Notes: generated from the sequence alone by a model not told the origin. A DNA stretch of 64,000 nt from Streptomyces seoulensis (GCA_013364255.1 CP054936.1:496001-560000), one strand, 5' to 3'. Counted from the stretch's first letter, positions 44,422-54,368 are shown. Program-made: numbers and translations.

Positions 44422-44423
44422 CG

Positions 44424-44445
44424 TTGCCGTCAACTACTGCCGTCA
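44424..44445. repeat. att-like repeat, copy 1
   Basis: 22 nt (TTGCCGTCAACTACTGCCGT then CA), identical to the copy at 54269-54290 behind the intact integrase. It contains a direct repeat of TGCCGTC. Candidate attachment or integrase-binding sequence of the relic. Confidence 0.65.
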
Positions 44446-44454
44446 AAACGCCGG

Positions 44455-44488
44455 AAGCCCCACCGGAATTCTCATCCGGTGGGGCTTT
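44455..44488. terminator. Terminator between integrase relic and immunity gene
   Basis: 13-bp arms (AAGCCCCACCGGA and complement) with a 7-nt loop, followed by TTT on the plus strand. It parallels the terminator after the intact integrase. Confidence 0.75.
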
Positions 44489-44500
44489 CTGGCTACTCAC

Positions 44501-45046
44501 TCAAGGGAGTGATGGAAGGACCTCCTTCCACGCTTTCAAACGCGGATCGAGCTCCTTTCCAGACACCATCCCAGAGATCGCCAGGCCTGGCGATACGAGA
44601 TTCTTGGCGGCCCGCAGAAGCCGGATCTGCGAAATATCGAGGCCGCGCCAATCGACCGACAGGGTTCGAGCTTCTTCGGCCGACATCGGAAGCTCCCGAA
44701 ACAGAATATCGATCAGGTAGCCGGAATCAAGAACATCAAATTCGGCGTTCGGCGGAACCTTCTGAAGCAGGGCCAGCGATAGATTCAGACGTCGAATCAC
44801 GCTCTCACGGGAATCGATTGCACCCGAGGCTACGGCGGTTTCGAGAGCGTACCCGAATGCCGCCGAGCACGTACCCCAATGCTCTGTCGGCAGGTCGCCG
44901 AAACCGTCAGCCAGGCGCATCGTCAGCAGCTCGACAACGCCTAGCCACTGGCCAGGTACCAGCTCAGCCTGGGTAGGAGCGTGCGAAGCCAGGGCCTCGG
45001 CGAGAGATCGGAGGTCGAGCGACGTCAGGTCATCGAAGCTGTTCAT
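44501..45046 (-). CDS. Putative immunity protein of the orphan Rhs toxin tip
   Basis: A 181-residue, Leu-rich, soluble protein of visibly lower GC than the chromosome. I do not recognise its family. The ATG overlaps the toxin stop by 1 nt (TGATG), the typical arrangement of polymorphic toxin and immunity genes. It contains no signal peptide or membrane segment, fitting cytoplasmic protection. The immunity role is inferred from position. Confidence 0.65.
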   Translation of the reverse strand: MNSFDDLTSLDLRSLAEALASHAPTQAELVPGQWLGVVELLTMRLADGFGDLPTEHWGTCSAAFGYALETAVASGAIDSRESVIRRLNLSLALLQKVPPNAEFDVLDSGYLIDILFRELPMSAEEARTLSVDWRGLDISQIRLLRAAKNLVSPGLAISGMVSGKELDPRLKAWKEVLPSLP

Positions 45047-45477
45047 CAGAAGTGAACTCCCGCTGTCGCAAACGCTTCCTTGCCGATTTCCAGGCTCTCA
45101 CTCGACGGCAGGAAGTGACGACTGTGGTTGTTGATATCCAGCCCGAAGTAGCCATCCTGTGCCGAGCCTGCAATATCAGCCTCACCGGCTGCCCGCACCG
45201 GAGCCCCTCGAGTCAGAACCGAGTGTGAGATCTCTTGACCACTGACAAACTTCGGCATGATCACGAGGCTCCCATCCTCTCGAACTGCCCACTTGACAGT
45301 CCCAGAGCTGATTGCGGAATCAAACCCCGCAGATCCGGGACCAGCGGGTGTCACGCCCAGCCTGTTCCCCAGAGCCAGTTCCCCGTCGAGAGTTCCCGGC
45401 ATCGTATTGGGGAAAAGCTCGCAATTACTGTTATGAACCAGCACTGGCGTGGTACCAGCGAGTACATAGTACGTGTG
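45046..45477 (-). pseudogene. Orphan C-terminal toxin tip with the last HINT residues
   Basis: A minus-strand fragment of 143 codons. It begins with HTYYVLAGTTPVLVHNSNC, nearly identical to the end of the HINT domain in the intact Rhs protein, then continues into a different toxin domain (ELFPNTMPG, KFVSGQEISHSVLTRG, GYFGLDINNHSRHFLPS). Upstream of 45477 homology stops and a TAG is in frame, so it has no start or export domain. It is the type of displaced tip cassette that can recombine with a full Rhs gene through the shared HINT end. The toxin activity is not identified. Confidence 0.75.
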
Positions 45478-45568
45478 CTACGCGGTACCCCTCTACCTGC
45501 TTCTTCTAGGTCAGCGCGTGATTTTCGTTCCGCTGGCGTCCGTGGTTGGGCGTGGAAATCCGTGGTTG

Positions 45569-45589
45569 TTGCCGTCGCTACTGCCGTCA
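45569..45589. repeat. att-like repeat, copy 2 (left end of the AICE)
   Basis: TTGCCGTCGCTACTGCCGTC plus A; matches the 54269 copy except for one substitution and one missing base. It lies left of the accessory genes of the element, so it is a candidate attL. Confidence 0.55.
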
Positions 45590-45614
45590 GGATGTACGGG
45601 CGGTCGAAGGGCCG

Positions 45615-46253
45615 CTACTGCCAGGCGCCGGGTTCGGCTCGGAGGGTGGCGCGGGTGGTGCGGTGGTAGAAGTCGTGGCCGGTCTGGGCGCAGTGCTCGG
45701 CGATCCAGCGGGTCAGCTCGTCCTCGGCGTGGAGTTCGCCGGAGGTGGCGCCGCAGTCGTGGTCTTCGCCGGTGACGCAGACGGCCGCGAAGGTGGGCAG
45801 GGTCATGGGGTCCACGACGGCGGTCACGTGGTACTCGCGGAAGCGGTAGCGCCTGCGGACCGGGGTGCCGGTGCGTGCGCCGTCAGGCATGCTCGGCCGC
45901 CTCTTCCTGCGGTCCGGGATGCGCTGTCCTCGCGATTCGGCCACCCGGAGCGCGTCGGTGAGGGCTTCGGCCAGTCGGGAGGCGAGCCAGCGGTACTCGG
46001 TGGCCGACTGTGCTTGTGCGCCGGGGGCCAGGACTTCGCGGGCGTGTTCCAGCAGTTCTTCGCCCATGCCGAGTTGGACGGCTTCGATGCTGTCGGCGAG
46101 TGTGGACAGGTAGCCCCTGCCGTCGGTGCTGAGGTAGCAGGGGTTTCCGTCCGGGGTGGTCCACGGGAGTAAGCGGGGGCCGGCCACGCCTGCCGCCGCG
46201 TCGTACAGTTCCCGGCGCCGCATGCGGTCCGCGTCGCTCCTGGGTTTGGTCAC
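45615..46253 (-). CDS. AICE accessory protein with DUF7848-like C-terminal domain
   Basis: A 212-residue protein. The N-terminal 110 residues have no recognisable domain. The C-terminal part (AVCVTGEDHDCGATSGELHA, then RWIAEHCAQTGHDFYHR) resembles the small DUF7848 proteins of Streptomyces, with two Cys and two His that could bind zinc. An in-frame Met (MPDGARTG) before this part suggests that two formerly separate genes became one reading frame. It is next to the left end of the element. Function unknown. Confidence 0.6.
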   Translation of the reverse strand: MTKPRSDADRMRRRELYDAAAGVAGPRLLPWTTPDGNPCYLSTDGRGYLSTLADSIEAVQLGMGEELLEHAREVLAPGAQAQSATEYRWLASRLAEALTDALRVAESRGQRIPDRRKRRPSMPDGARTGTPVRRRYRFREYHVTAVVDPMTLPTFAAVCVTGEDHDCGATSGELHAEDELTRWIAEHCAQTGHDFYHRTTRATLRAEPGAWQ

Positions 46254-46378
46254 CGTGCACCCCCGGCTGGGTCGCTGTTAGGGACACGGTGACCGTAGGA
46301 GCTGACTGCCCGTCACTCCATGTACGGGCCAGGGCAGTTTGCGACACGGAGTGTGCGAAGTGCTGCGCTACGTGGTAG

Positions 46379-47251
46379 CTATCCGACGACTCCCAGGTAG
46401 GAGGCCATGTCGCGCATCTCGGCGGTGAGGGTGCGCTTGCGCTTCTTCAGGATCTCCTGCATGGTCTCGGCGGCCACGTGCTGATGCTGGAGCCACTGGG
46501 GGGATGCTCGGCGTACTCCGGTCAGCTCGTCCATGGCCGCGGTCAGGTCGCCGGTGCGGGCGTGGGCGCGTGCTACGTCCATGCGGTGGCGGTTCCAGTT
46601 GTCGTCGCTCGGCCGCCCTGTGCTCTTCCATGCCTTGGGTGACAGGGCGTCCTCGCCGGCCTTGCGGACGACGGTGCGCGCGTCGCCCACGACCATGGCG
46701 TCCTCGACGCCCTTCATGCCGACGGTCAGCGGGCCGAAGGTCGTCCAGTGCCGGAAGAACGAGCCGGTGTGCTCGCGTCCTACCGCTGATGCCGCTGTGG
46801 TGGCCACGCGGTGGTAGTGGCGGGCCTCCTGGGGGCGGTTGTTGCGGCCTGCGGCAGCCGCAGCCCGTAGGGCCAGCCAGCCCCACGCCGCGCATTCGTC
46901 GGGGGTGGCCCTGGACAGCCTCGGCTCTTCCTCGCCGGCCTCGCCGCCCGCATCGGCCAGCCCGACCGGCGGAGTCAGGGCGGCCCGCAGCTCTATGAGG
47001 TTGACGCGGTTCCTGTCCTCGGTTCGGCGCACCGGTTGCGGAGCGTCCGGGGCCAGCAGCGTTGCCGTGGTCACCTCCAGTGCGCGGGCGAGGGTGTGCA
47101 GCGTCTCCATGCGGACCGTCCCGCCCTGCTCCACCTTGCGCACTGTTCCCGGCGACACGCCTGCGGCGTGGGCCAGTTCCTCCTGGCTCATCCCGGCCCG
47201 ACGCCGGTACTTGCGGACGTTGTCCGCCAGCTCCGTGAGTTCCGTAGCCAT
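46379..47251 (-). CDS. XRE-family helix-turn-helix regulator
   Basis: A 290-residue protein. The N-terminal helix-turn-helix is clear: LADNVRKYRRRAGMSQEELA, then GVSPGTVRKVEQGG. The rest is helical and TPR-like (DECAAWGWLALRAAAAAGRN ... MDVARAHARTGDLTAAMDEL), as in many Streptomyces regulators. A role in controlling element transfer or host functions is inferred from location. The 117 nt before it and 125 nt to the next gene are non-coding. Confidence 0.85.
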   Translation of the reverse strand: MATELTELADNVRKYRRRAGMSQEELAHAAGVSPGTVRKVEQGGTVRMETLHTLARALEVTTATLLAPDAPQPVRRTEDRNRVNLIELRAALTPPVGLADAGGEAGEEEPRLSRATPDECAAWGWLALRAAAAAGRNNRPQEARHYHRVATTAASAVGREHTGSFFRHWTTFGPLTVGMKGVEDAMVVGDARTVVRKAGEDALSPKAWKSTGRPSDDNWNRHRMDVARAHARTGDLTAAMDELTGVRRASPQWLQHQHVAAETMQEILKKRKRTLTAEMRDMASYLGVVG

Positions 47252-47808
47252 CCGCTCACCACCTCCAGCGCCACGGTACGCCGGACCGGCGCATCAACCG
47301 GTGGCTATCCGGCAGATACCCGCCACGGAGCGATCACCACCCCCGAGCGGGGCCGGGCTCCGGCACGAGCGGTGCCTGAGCGGGTGGGGTCCCTCGTCGA
47401 TCGGGCAGCTTCGCCGGACCAGGGTTCTCCGGGGGCCGCCAAGGCTCACCCCGTGACGCGTGCGCTCGGCCTTGGCGGCCCCCGGGGGTTCCTGGTACGC
47501 CTCCGGTGACCGGGCGACGAGGGACCCCACCCGCGACCCGCGACCACTCACCACGACGAAGCCGCACCTGAAATTCGGCCCCCTGCCCCTCGGAGAGAGG
47601 GCCGGGGTCTGGGGCAGAGCCCCAGAAGGCTTCGCTGTCTGGGATGTTGCGCGCCCGGACCGGCGGGGTCGACGGCAAGCGGGGCGGAGACAGGAGCGGG
47701 CGGCGGCCCCGCCGGGCCGGGCGCGCGCGGCCCGCGTCAGCGGGCCGCCTTGATCAAGTAAAGAAACTCTGAACAGCTCACCCACTGATCGAGTTGCCCG
47801 GTCGATGG
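47252..47808. other. Non-coding region of the AICE with a large inverted repeat
   Basis: 557 nt without a credible gene. It is dominated by the inverted repeat at 47380-47534 and by smaller GC-rich hairpins (for example GTCTGGGGCAGAGCCCCAGA at about 47610). It may hold cis-acting replication or transfer functions of the element. Confidence 0.6.
47380..47534. repeat. Long inverted repeat (possible origin or cruciform)
   Basis: Outer arms of 20 bp (GCGGGTGGGGTCCCTCGTCG and its exact complement at 47515-47534) and inner arms of 16 bp (CCGGGGGCCGCCAAGG at 47429-47444, complement at 47470-47485). The transcript or single strand would fold into a hairpin of about 155 nt. Location in the element fits a single-strand origin, clt-type transfer site or strong terminator. 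Confidence 0.8.
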
Positions 47809-48666
47809 TCAGGGCCGCTGTTGCCGGCGCTTCTTCGATTCGGCCAGCGCGGTGTTCAGCTTCTCGCTCGGCGACATGTCCGGCTCGGCGTCGTCGTCAT
47901 GCAGGGGTGGCAGGAACAGGCCGCGTCGGCTCTTCTCCCGCTTGACCTTCCGGCGCTCGCCGTAAAGCCGCTGATGCTCCTCCCGAACCACGTCCCATCG
48001 TCGGTCGAGCTCTGCTTCCCGCGCCAGCAGCTCCTCGTCGCTGAGGTCGGCGAACTCGGTGGCGGCCACACGTGCCTCGTGGGCGATCTCATCGCGCAGC
48101 AGGTAGTTCGTGATCGTCCCGTGGTGCTTGCCCGGCTCCGGTTCCTGGCGGACGAAAACACCACGTCCCTTGACCGCGTACACCAGCCCGTCCTGCTTAA
48201 GGCGCCGATAGGCGTTCTGCGCCGTGGAGTTGGCGACTTTGAAGCGCTCTTGGATCTCCCGGGCGGGAGGGAGCTGGGAGCCTGGAGGGTAGGTGCCTTC
48301 CAGGATTTCCCAGCGGAGGATGTCGGCGACCTGGGCGTACGGCGGTCGGGGATCACCGTTGTAGATGACGTCGACCGGCCAGTCCGGCCCCTCGGCATCG
48401 GCTTCCTCATGATCACCGTCGACCTCTTCGGTGCTCCCGCCGACGGAGTCTCTGACGTAGCTGCCCCGGCCGAGCTGGGAGTAGACCAAGCCTTCCTGCT
48501 TGAGCACGCGCAGAGCGTTCTGGACGGTGGAGCTGGACACCCCGAACCGATCACCCAGCACGTTGGCCGAGGGCAGGCGCTCGCCGGAGCGGTACTCACC
48601 GTTCAGGATCGCGTCCCGCAGGGCCTCGGCGGCCTGGAGGTACGGCGGCCGGGAGTCCTCGTCCAA
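47809..48666 (-). CDS. GntR-family regulator with two winged-helix domains (KorSA-like)
   Basis: A regulator of about 285 residues with two GntR DNA-binding domains: DSRPPYLQAAEALRDAIL to GRGSYVRD and PRPPYAQVADILRWEIL to GRGVFVRQ, then a charged C-terminal tail ending KKRRQQRP. In AICEs, KorSA-type GntR proteins repress transfer and replication genes. The start is uncertain: the first domain begins almost at the junction near 48666, only TTG is available there and no ribosome binding site is seen. The reading frame runs on to 48879, but that part is antisense to the SCO3933-like gene. Confidence 0.75.
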   Translation of the reverse strand: MDEDSRPPYLQAAEALRDAILNGEYRSGERLPSANVLGDRFGVSSSTVQNALRVLKQEGLVYSQLGRGSYVRDSVGGSTEEVDGDHEEADAEGPDWPVDVIYNGDPRPPYAQVADILRWEILEGTYPPGSQLPPAREIQERFKVANSTAQNAYRRLKQDGLVYAVKGRGVFVRQEPEPGKHHGTITNYLLRDEIAHEARVAATEFADLSDEELLAREAELDRRWDVVREEHQRLYGERRKVKREKSRRGLFLPPLHDDDAEPDMSPSEKLNTALAESKKRRQQRP

Positions 48667-48952
48667 GGGCAAGATCAAGGACCAGCAGACTGGGGAGGTC
48701 CCCACGGACCGGGAGACCGGGGCGTCGCTGTACACGGTGACCGTGATGCTCATGGAGGACGGCCGGGCCGAGGTCCTGAAGATCACCGTCCCGGAAACCG
48801 GCCTGGCCGCCGGGCTCAAGCCGGGTGTGATGGTGCGGCCCGTGGAGCTGTTCGCGACTCCGTGGGCGCGGATCTTCAACGGTCAGCTCTCCGACGGCGT
48901 CGCCTACCGGGCCGCCCGCCTGGAGCTGGTGACGGTGGAGGCGGCCCAGTGA
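48667..48952 (+). pseudogene. SCO3933-family AICE protein, N-terminally truncated
   Basis: About 95 codons that match a small conserved AICE protein: KIKDQQTGEVPTDRETG, then LYTVTVMLMEDGRAEVLKIT and LFATPWARIFNGQLSDG. The usual N-terminal 20 residues and start are missing; upstream the frame reads antisense through the GntR gene. It appears that the divergent promoter and both 5-prime ends were lost in a deletion at about 48666. The stop overlaps the GTG of the next gene by 3 nt. Confidence 0.7.
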
Positions 48953-50352
48953 TCCACTTCGAGAATTCCGGGCCGGAACACGCGCCGGACGCGCTGCTGG
49001 CCGTGGCCGTCCTGGTCGGTGTGTGGCTTCTGGTGACGGTGGGTCGCTACGTGCGGGCCGACCGGGGCACGCGGGTGAGCATGCGGCAGGCCCTGCGGGT
49101 GCGCTGGGGCTGGGTACGGCTCGCGCGGATGGCCGGGCTGACGGTCACCGACAAGACTCCGGGCCTGCTCGCACAGATCACCGCGCAGAAGGACGGCCCC
49201 GCCCCCGCGCCCCGAGTCCTGACGCCGAAGATCAAGGTGAAGCCGGACCGGTTCGGTGTGATCGTCCGGGCCCGGACGCTGCCGCAGGTCGGGGTAGAGG
49301 AGTACCAGAAGTCGGCGCGGTTCCTGGCGGACGCCTGGCGGTGCACGCGGGTGTCCGTCCTGCCGGACGGCCCCGGCAGGGTGGTGATCCGGGGCGTGCG
49401 CTCCGACCCGCTGACCACGCCGACCACGCACCGGCCCTCCGGCCTCCCGCCCGTGGACCTGACGCGCTGGGAGCTGGGCATCGACGAGTACGCCGCGAAG
49501 GTGTGCGTGTCCCTGGCCAACGTGCCCGGGGTGACGGTGGCCGGCGTCCCGGGTGCGGACAAGACCTCGGGGGTCAACAAGTTCGTCTGTGACTTCGCGC
49601 CGTCTGCGTCCGTGCAGATCGCGGGTGTGGACGGGAAGGTGTCGTGGGCCTCGGAGGGCGACTATGCCGACCTGGTCAAGCGGATGTTCGCGTTCTGCGG
49701 AGACGATCTCGATGAAGCGAACGCGCTGTTCAAGCGCCTGGTGGAGCTGCGCAAGCGGCGCTCGGCGACGATCCGGGACGTGCTGGGCGTGAAGAACATG
49801 TGGCACGTCGGGCCCTCGCCACAGTGGCCGCTCACGGTCCTGATCATTGACGAGGCGCACACGTACTTCCGTGAGTACAAGGGAAGCGCCCCGGCCACGA
49901 AACGGCTTGCCGCGCTGACTGCGGAGAACGCCCGGCTGGTGGAGGACCTGGTCAAGAAGGGCCGCAGCGTAGGCATCCTGGTGATCCTGATCAGCCAGAA
50001 GACCACCGGCGACGCCATCCCCACCTTCATCCGCGACGTGTGCCCCATCGGGCTGTCCTTCGCGCAGAAGACCGTGGAAGCTGCGGTGGCCGCACTCGGT
50101 GACGACCTCCGCAACTGGCCCGATGCCAGCCCGGTCACCTTGCAGGACCCCGCCTACGTCGGCGTCGCGGTCATGGCGATGCAAGGCCACCCCGGCTACA
50201 CCCGCATCCGCACCCCCTATGTCTCCGACGCCGACGCCGCCCGCGTCGCCGAAGCCACCTCGCACCTGACCGCCGATCCGGACCTGTGCCTGGACGCCCT
50301 CCTCGCCTCGACCGGCCGGACCACGGCACCCCGGCCGTCGCTCGCCAAGTAG
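48949..50352 (+). CDS. FtsK/SpoIIIE-type (TraB/TraSA-like) DNA translocase of the AICE
   Basis: A 467-residue protein with an N-terminal membrane segment (ALLAVAVLVGVWLLVTVG) and an FtsK-like ATPase domain. Walker B is good (TVLIIDEAHTYF), as is VILISQKTTGDAIP. Walker A reads GVPGADKTS: the glycine before the lysine, K205, is aspartate (D204), which would impair ATP binding in most P-loop enzymes. Such proteins move double-stranded DNA between Streptomyces hyphae. It starts at a GTG overlapping the previous stop. Length is at the short end of the family. Confidence 0.85.
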   Translation: MIHFENSGPEHAPDALLAVAVLVGVWLLVTVGRYVRADRGTRVSMRQALRVRWGWVRLARMAGLTVTDKTPGLLAQITAQKDGPAPAPRVLTPKIKVKPDRFGVIVRARTLPQVGVEEYQKSARFLADAWRCTRVSVLPDGPGRVVIRGVRSDPLTTPTTHRPSGLPPVDLTRWELGIDEYAAKVCVSLANVPGVTVAGVPGADKTSGVNKFVCDFAPSASVQIAGVDGKVSWASEGDYADLVKRMFAFCGDDLDEANALFKRLVELRKRRSATIRDVLGVKNMWHVGPSPQWPLTVLIIDEAHTYFREYKGSAPATKRLAALTAENARLVEDLVKKGRSVGILVILISQKTTGDAIPTFIRDVCPIGLSFAQKTVEAAVAALGDDLRNWPDASPVTLQDPAYVGVAVMAMQGHPGYTRIRTPYVSDADAARVAEATSHLTADPDLCLDALLASTGRTTAPRPSLAK

Positions 50353-50387
50353 CCCCGAAAGCCCACACCGGAAAGGAGGTTGAGGAC

Positions 50388-51134
50388 ATGGCGGAGGAAC
50401 GGTTCACCCGGCGCACCGTGACCGTGGTCATGGCGGTCATCGCGGCCCTGGCCTTCGTCTTCTCCTTCGGCAACGTCTGGGCCCTCGCCATGCGGCTCGG
50501 CGTCCCCCACCCGATCGCGCCACTGATCGCCCCCATGGTCGACCTGTCCGTCGTCGGGCTCCTGGTCGCCCTGCGCTTCCTCGCTCTGCGCGGAGTCCCC
50601 AAGGCGGAGCTGAAGGCCGGCACCCGGCTGCTGCACCTGTGCGGCCTGCTCACCCTCGCGCTGAACACCGCCGAACCGCTGTTGGCCGGACGCTACGGAC
50701 GGGCCTGTCTGGACACCGTCGCCCCGCTCCTGCTCCTCGGCTGTGGCCACGTCGGCCCCGCCTTCCTCGCCCAGTTCCACACCCACACCCGCCCCAACCC
50801 GCACCTGGAGGCCACCGCCCCCACCCTTGCCACCGAGCCGGTGCTCGACGTCGCACCATCACCTGAACCGGCACCCCCGACGCCCGCCCGGCAGATCGCC
50901 GCCTCCCTGATCGAGGAGCTGGAGCCCGCTACGGCCGCCGCTCCGCCGGTCGCCGTCACCACGACGGGCCGACCCGCTTCCGGCCCTGCCCTTCCGGCCG
51001 CCCTGCTGGACGCGGCCCGGCGCATCGCGGACACCCACCGCGCCGAGCACGGAACACCGATCACCGCCGCCCACCTGGGCACACGCATGGGCATCGCCCT
51101 GCCAGTGGCCACCACCGCACTCGCTCAGCTCTGA
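50388..51134 (+). CDS. DUF2637/SpdB-like membrane protein of the AICE
   Basis: A 248-residue protein with four hydrophobic segments in the first 120 residues (TVVMAVIAALAFVFSFGNVW; APLIAPMVDLSVVGLLVALR; LCGLLTLALNT; VAPLLLLGCGHVGPAFLAQ), then a Pro/Ala-rich linker and a helix-turn-helix-like end (ITAAHLGTRMGIALPVATTA). DUF2637 Spd proteins help plasmid spread across septa. ATG 50388 follows AAGGAGG. It is next to the translocase, as in other AICEs. Confidence 0.85.
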   Translation: MAEERFTRRTVTVVMAVIAALAFVFSFGNVWALAMRLGVPHPIAPLIAPMVDLSVVGLLVALRFLALRGVPKAELKAGTRLLHLCGLLTLALNTAEPLLAGRYGRACLDTVAPLLLLGCGHVGPAFLAQFHTHTRPNPHLEATAPTLATEPVLDVAPSPEPAPPTPARQIAASLIEELEPATAAAPPVAVTTTGRPASGPALPAALLDAARRIADTHRAEHGTPITAAHLGTRMGIALPVATTALAQL

Positions 51135-51283
51135 GCACCGGCCCCCACCGGCCACATCCCCCTCGCTGAACCCACGCCCGCCCCTGGGCCTGGTTCGCCA
51201 TGCCCCGAGCAGCACCAACACGCCTACAGATCCGGCTGGTTGCTGCTCGGGGCAGCCACCCGAACAGAAGGGACACGCCCCGA

Positions 51284-52728
<1,445 letters not shown>

Positions 52729-52729
<1 letters not shown>

Positions 52730-52953
52730 TGGCCTCACCTCCGCTCGGCACCCTCCGCACGGAGGTGGCCCCGGCTCTGGATCTGCTCACGGTGCCCCAG
52801 GTGATGGCCAGCCTCCAGCTCGGCCGCTCCGCCGTCTACGACCTGCTCCGCTCCGGCCAGCTCGCCTCGATCACCCTCGGCCGCGCTCGCCGCATCCCCA
52901 CGCACGCGCTCGCCGACTTCATCCGTATCCGTCTGGAACAGGAAGCCGCCTGA
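52729..52953 (+). CDS. Excisionase (Xis), helix-turn-helix
   Basis: A 74-residue winged-helix excisionase: LLTVPQVMASLQLGRSAVYD and LASITLGRARRIPTHALADF. It lies between repSA and int with 1-nt overlaps on both sides (TGATG), the usual AICE order. It should help the integrase excise the element. Confidence 0.9.
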
Positions 52954-54266
52954 TGACCACTGCACGCACCGCTTCGCACCGCCGTAGCCGCACCCGTGCG
53001 AACGGAGACGGGACCGTCTACCAACGCAAGGACGGACGGTGGGAAGCAGCAGCCGGGTACATCCTGGCTCCTGGCAACACCCGCCGCCGCGTCCGCGTCT
53101 ACGGCACCACCCGCAAAAACGCGCTGGCCAAGCTCACCGAGAAGATCGCCAACAGCAATCGCGGCGTCCCCGCGCCCTCCGCGCAGGGCAGCACCGGCGC
53201 ATACCTGACGTACTGGCTGGAGGCCGTTGCCGTCCATCACCTCCGCGAGAACACCCACACCCGCTACACCGCCTGCGTGAACAACTACCTCATCCCCGGC
53301 TTGGGCAAGAAGAAGCTCGCCAAGCTCACCGCCAAGGACGTCCGAACCTGGCTCAATCAGCTCCGCACCGCCTGCCAGTGCTGTGCCCGCAACATCGACG
53401 TCGGCCGCGATCAACCCCGTTGTTGTGCCGCTGGAACATGCTGCTCCAAGCGGCTCTCGCCGCTGACGCTGACCTACATCCACTCCGTCCTCAAGTCCGC
53501 CCTGGAACACGCCGTGCGCGAGGAGGAAATCCCACGCAACGTCGCCCGCAACGTCCGCACCGGCACACCTCGGCCCCGCCGCTTCGAACCCCTCACCGCT
53601 GAAGAAGCCCGCCAGTTCCTCGCCGCCGCGAACGAACACCGGTTGCACGCCCTGTTCGAACTCGCTCTCCACACCGGGCTCCGCAAGGGTGAACTCCTCG
53701 GTCTTCGCTGGGAAGATCTCAACCTCGACCGGGGCACCGCTGCCATCCGCCAAACGTTGCAGCGCACCAACACAGGCGGCCTCACCGCTCTGCCCACCAA
53801 GACTCGGGCTTCCGAACGCCGCATCGCCCTCCCCGACCGCTGCATCCAGTCGCTGAAGCACCGTCACGAAGAGCAGCAGCGCGACCGTGACACGGCGGGT
53901 GCCGAGTGGCAGCACAACGGGTACGTGTTCACCACGCCGCAGGGAAGAGCGATCGACCCGACCAACCTCACCCGCACCTTCACCACACTCCTCCGCAAGG
54001 CCGACCTCCGCCGTATCCGCTTCCACGACCTCCGGCACTCGACCGCCACCCTGCTCCTGGAACAGGGCGTCGAACTCGTCGTGATCAAGGAACTTCTCGG
54101 CCACGCCCACATCGGAGTCACCGCCACCGTCTACGCCCACGTGCGACTCCGCCTCCAGCGCCAGGCCATAGACACCCTCGGTACCGCCCTTGACGTCCCA
54201 GGCAACGACGAGTCGACCCGCGACAATGGCGATGACCCGCCGCTGCGCGGAGCCACCGTCCACTGA
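52953..54266 (+). CDS. Tyrosine-recombinase integrase of the AICE
   Basis: A 437-residue phage-type integrase. An N-terminal arm-binding region (DGTVYQRKDGRWEAAAGYIL) is followed by a SAM-like core-binding region (YLTYWLEAVAVHHLREN, IPGLGKKKLAKL) with an inserted Cys-rich stretch (CQCCARN ... CCAAGTCC). The catalytic domain has TGLRKGELLGLRWEDL (first Arg), HDLRHSTATLL and GHAHIGVTATVYAHV (Tyr). All catalytic residues appear present. A degenerate copy lies at 43338. The stop is followed within 3 nt by the att-like repeat. Confidence 0.95.
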   Translation: MTTARTASHRRSRTRANGDGTVYQRKDGRWEAAAGYILAPGNTRRRVRVYGTTRKNALAKLTEKIANSNRGVPAPSAQGSTGAYLTYWLEAVAVHHLRENTHTRYTACVNNYLIPGLGKKKLAKLTAKDVRTWLNQLRTACQCCARNIDVGRDQPRCCAAGTCCSKRLSPLTLTYIHSVLKSALEHAVREEEIPRNVARNVRTGTPRPRRFEPLTAEEARQFLAAANEHRLHALFELALHTGLRKGELLGLRWEDLNLDRGTAAIRQTLQRTNTGGLTALPTKTRASERRIALPDRCIQSLKHRHEEQQRDRDTAGAEWQHNGYVFTTPQGRAIDPTNLTRTFTTLLRKADLRRIRFHDLRHSTATLLLEQGVELVVIKELLGHAHIGVTATVYAHVRLRLQRQAIDTLGTALDVPGNDESTRDNGDDPPLRGATVH

Positions 54267-54268
54267 CG

Positions 54269-54290
54269 TTGCCGTCAACTACTGCCGTCA
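54269..54290. repeat. att-like repeat, copy 3 (right end of the AICE)
   Basis: 22 nt directly behind the integrase stop, identical to the copy at 44424-44445 and nearly so to 45569-45589. Candidate attR. Confidence 0.6.
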
Positions 54291-54299
54291 CCCACCGCA

Positions 54300-54332
54300 G
54301 AAGCCCCGCCAGGACGTACCTGGCGGGGCTTC
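54300..54332. terminator. Rho-independent terminator after integrase
   Basis: 14-bp perfect arms (GAAGCCCCGCCAGG and complement) with loop ACGTA, followed by ATTTTT on the plus strand. Confidence 0.85.
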
Positions 54333-54368
54333 ATTTTTGCTACTGCGACTCTAGATTGGCGAGTATCT

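Noticed and set aside
47294..47785. Small open frames across the AICE inverted repeat
   Set aside because: They have no ribosome binding site, are Arg/Pro/Gly-rich and arise from the palindromic GC-rich DNA.
47794..48948. Upstream part of the frame that contains the translocase
   Set aside because: It is antisense to the GntR gene and has no family features; the translocase starts at GTG 48949.
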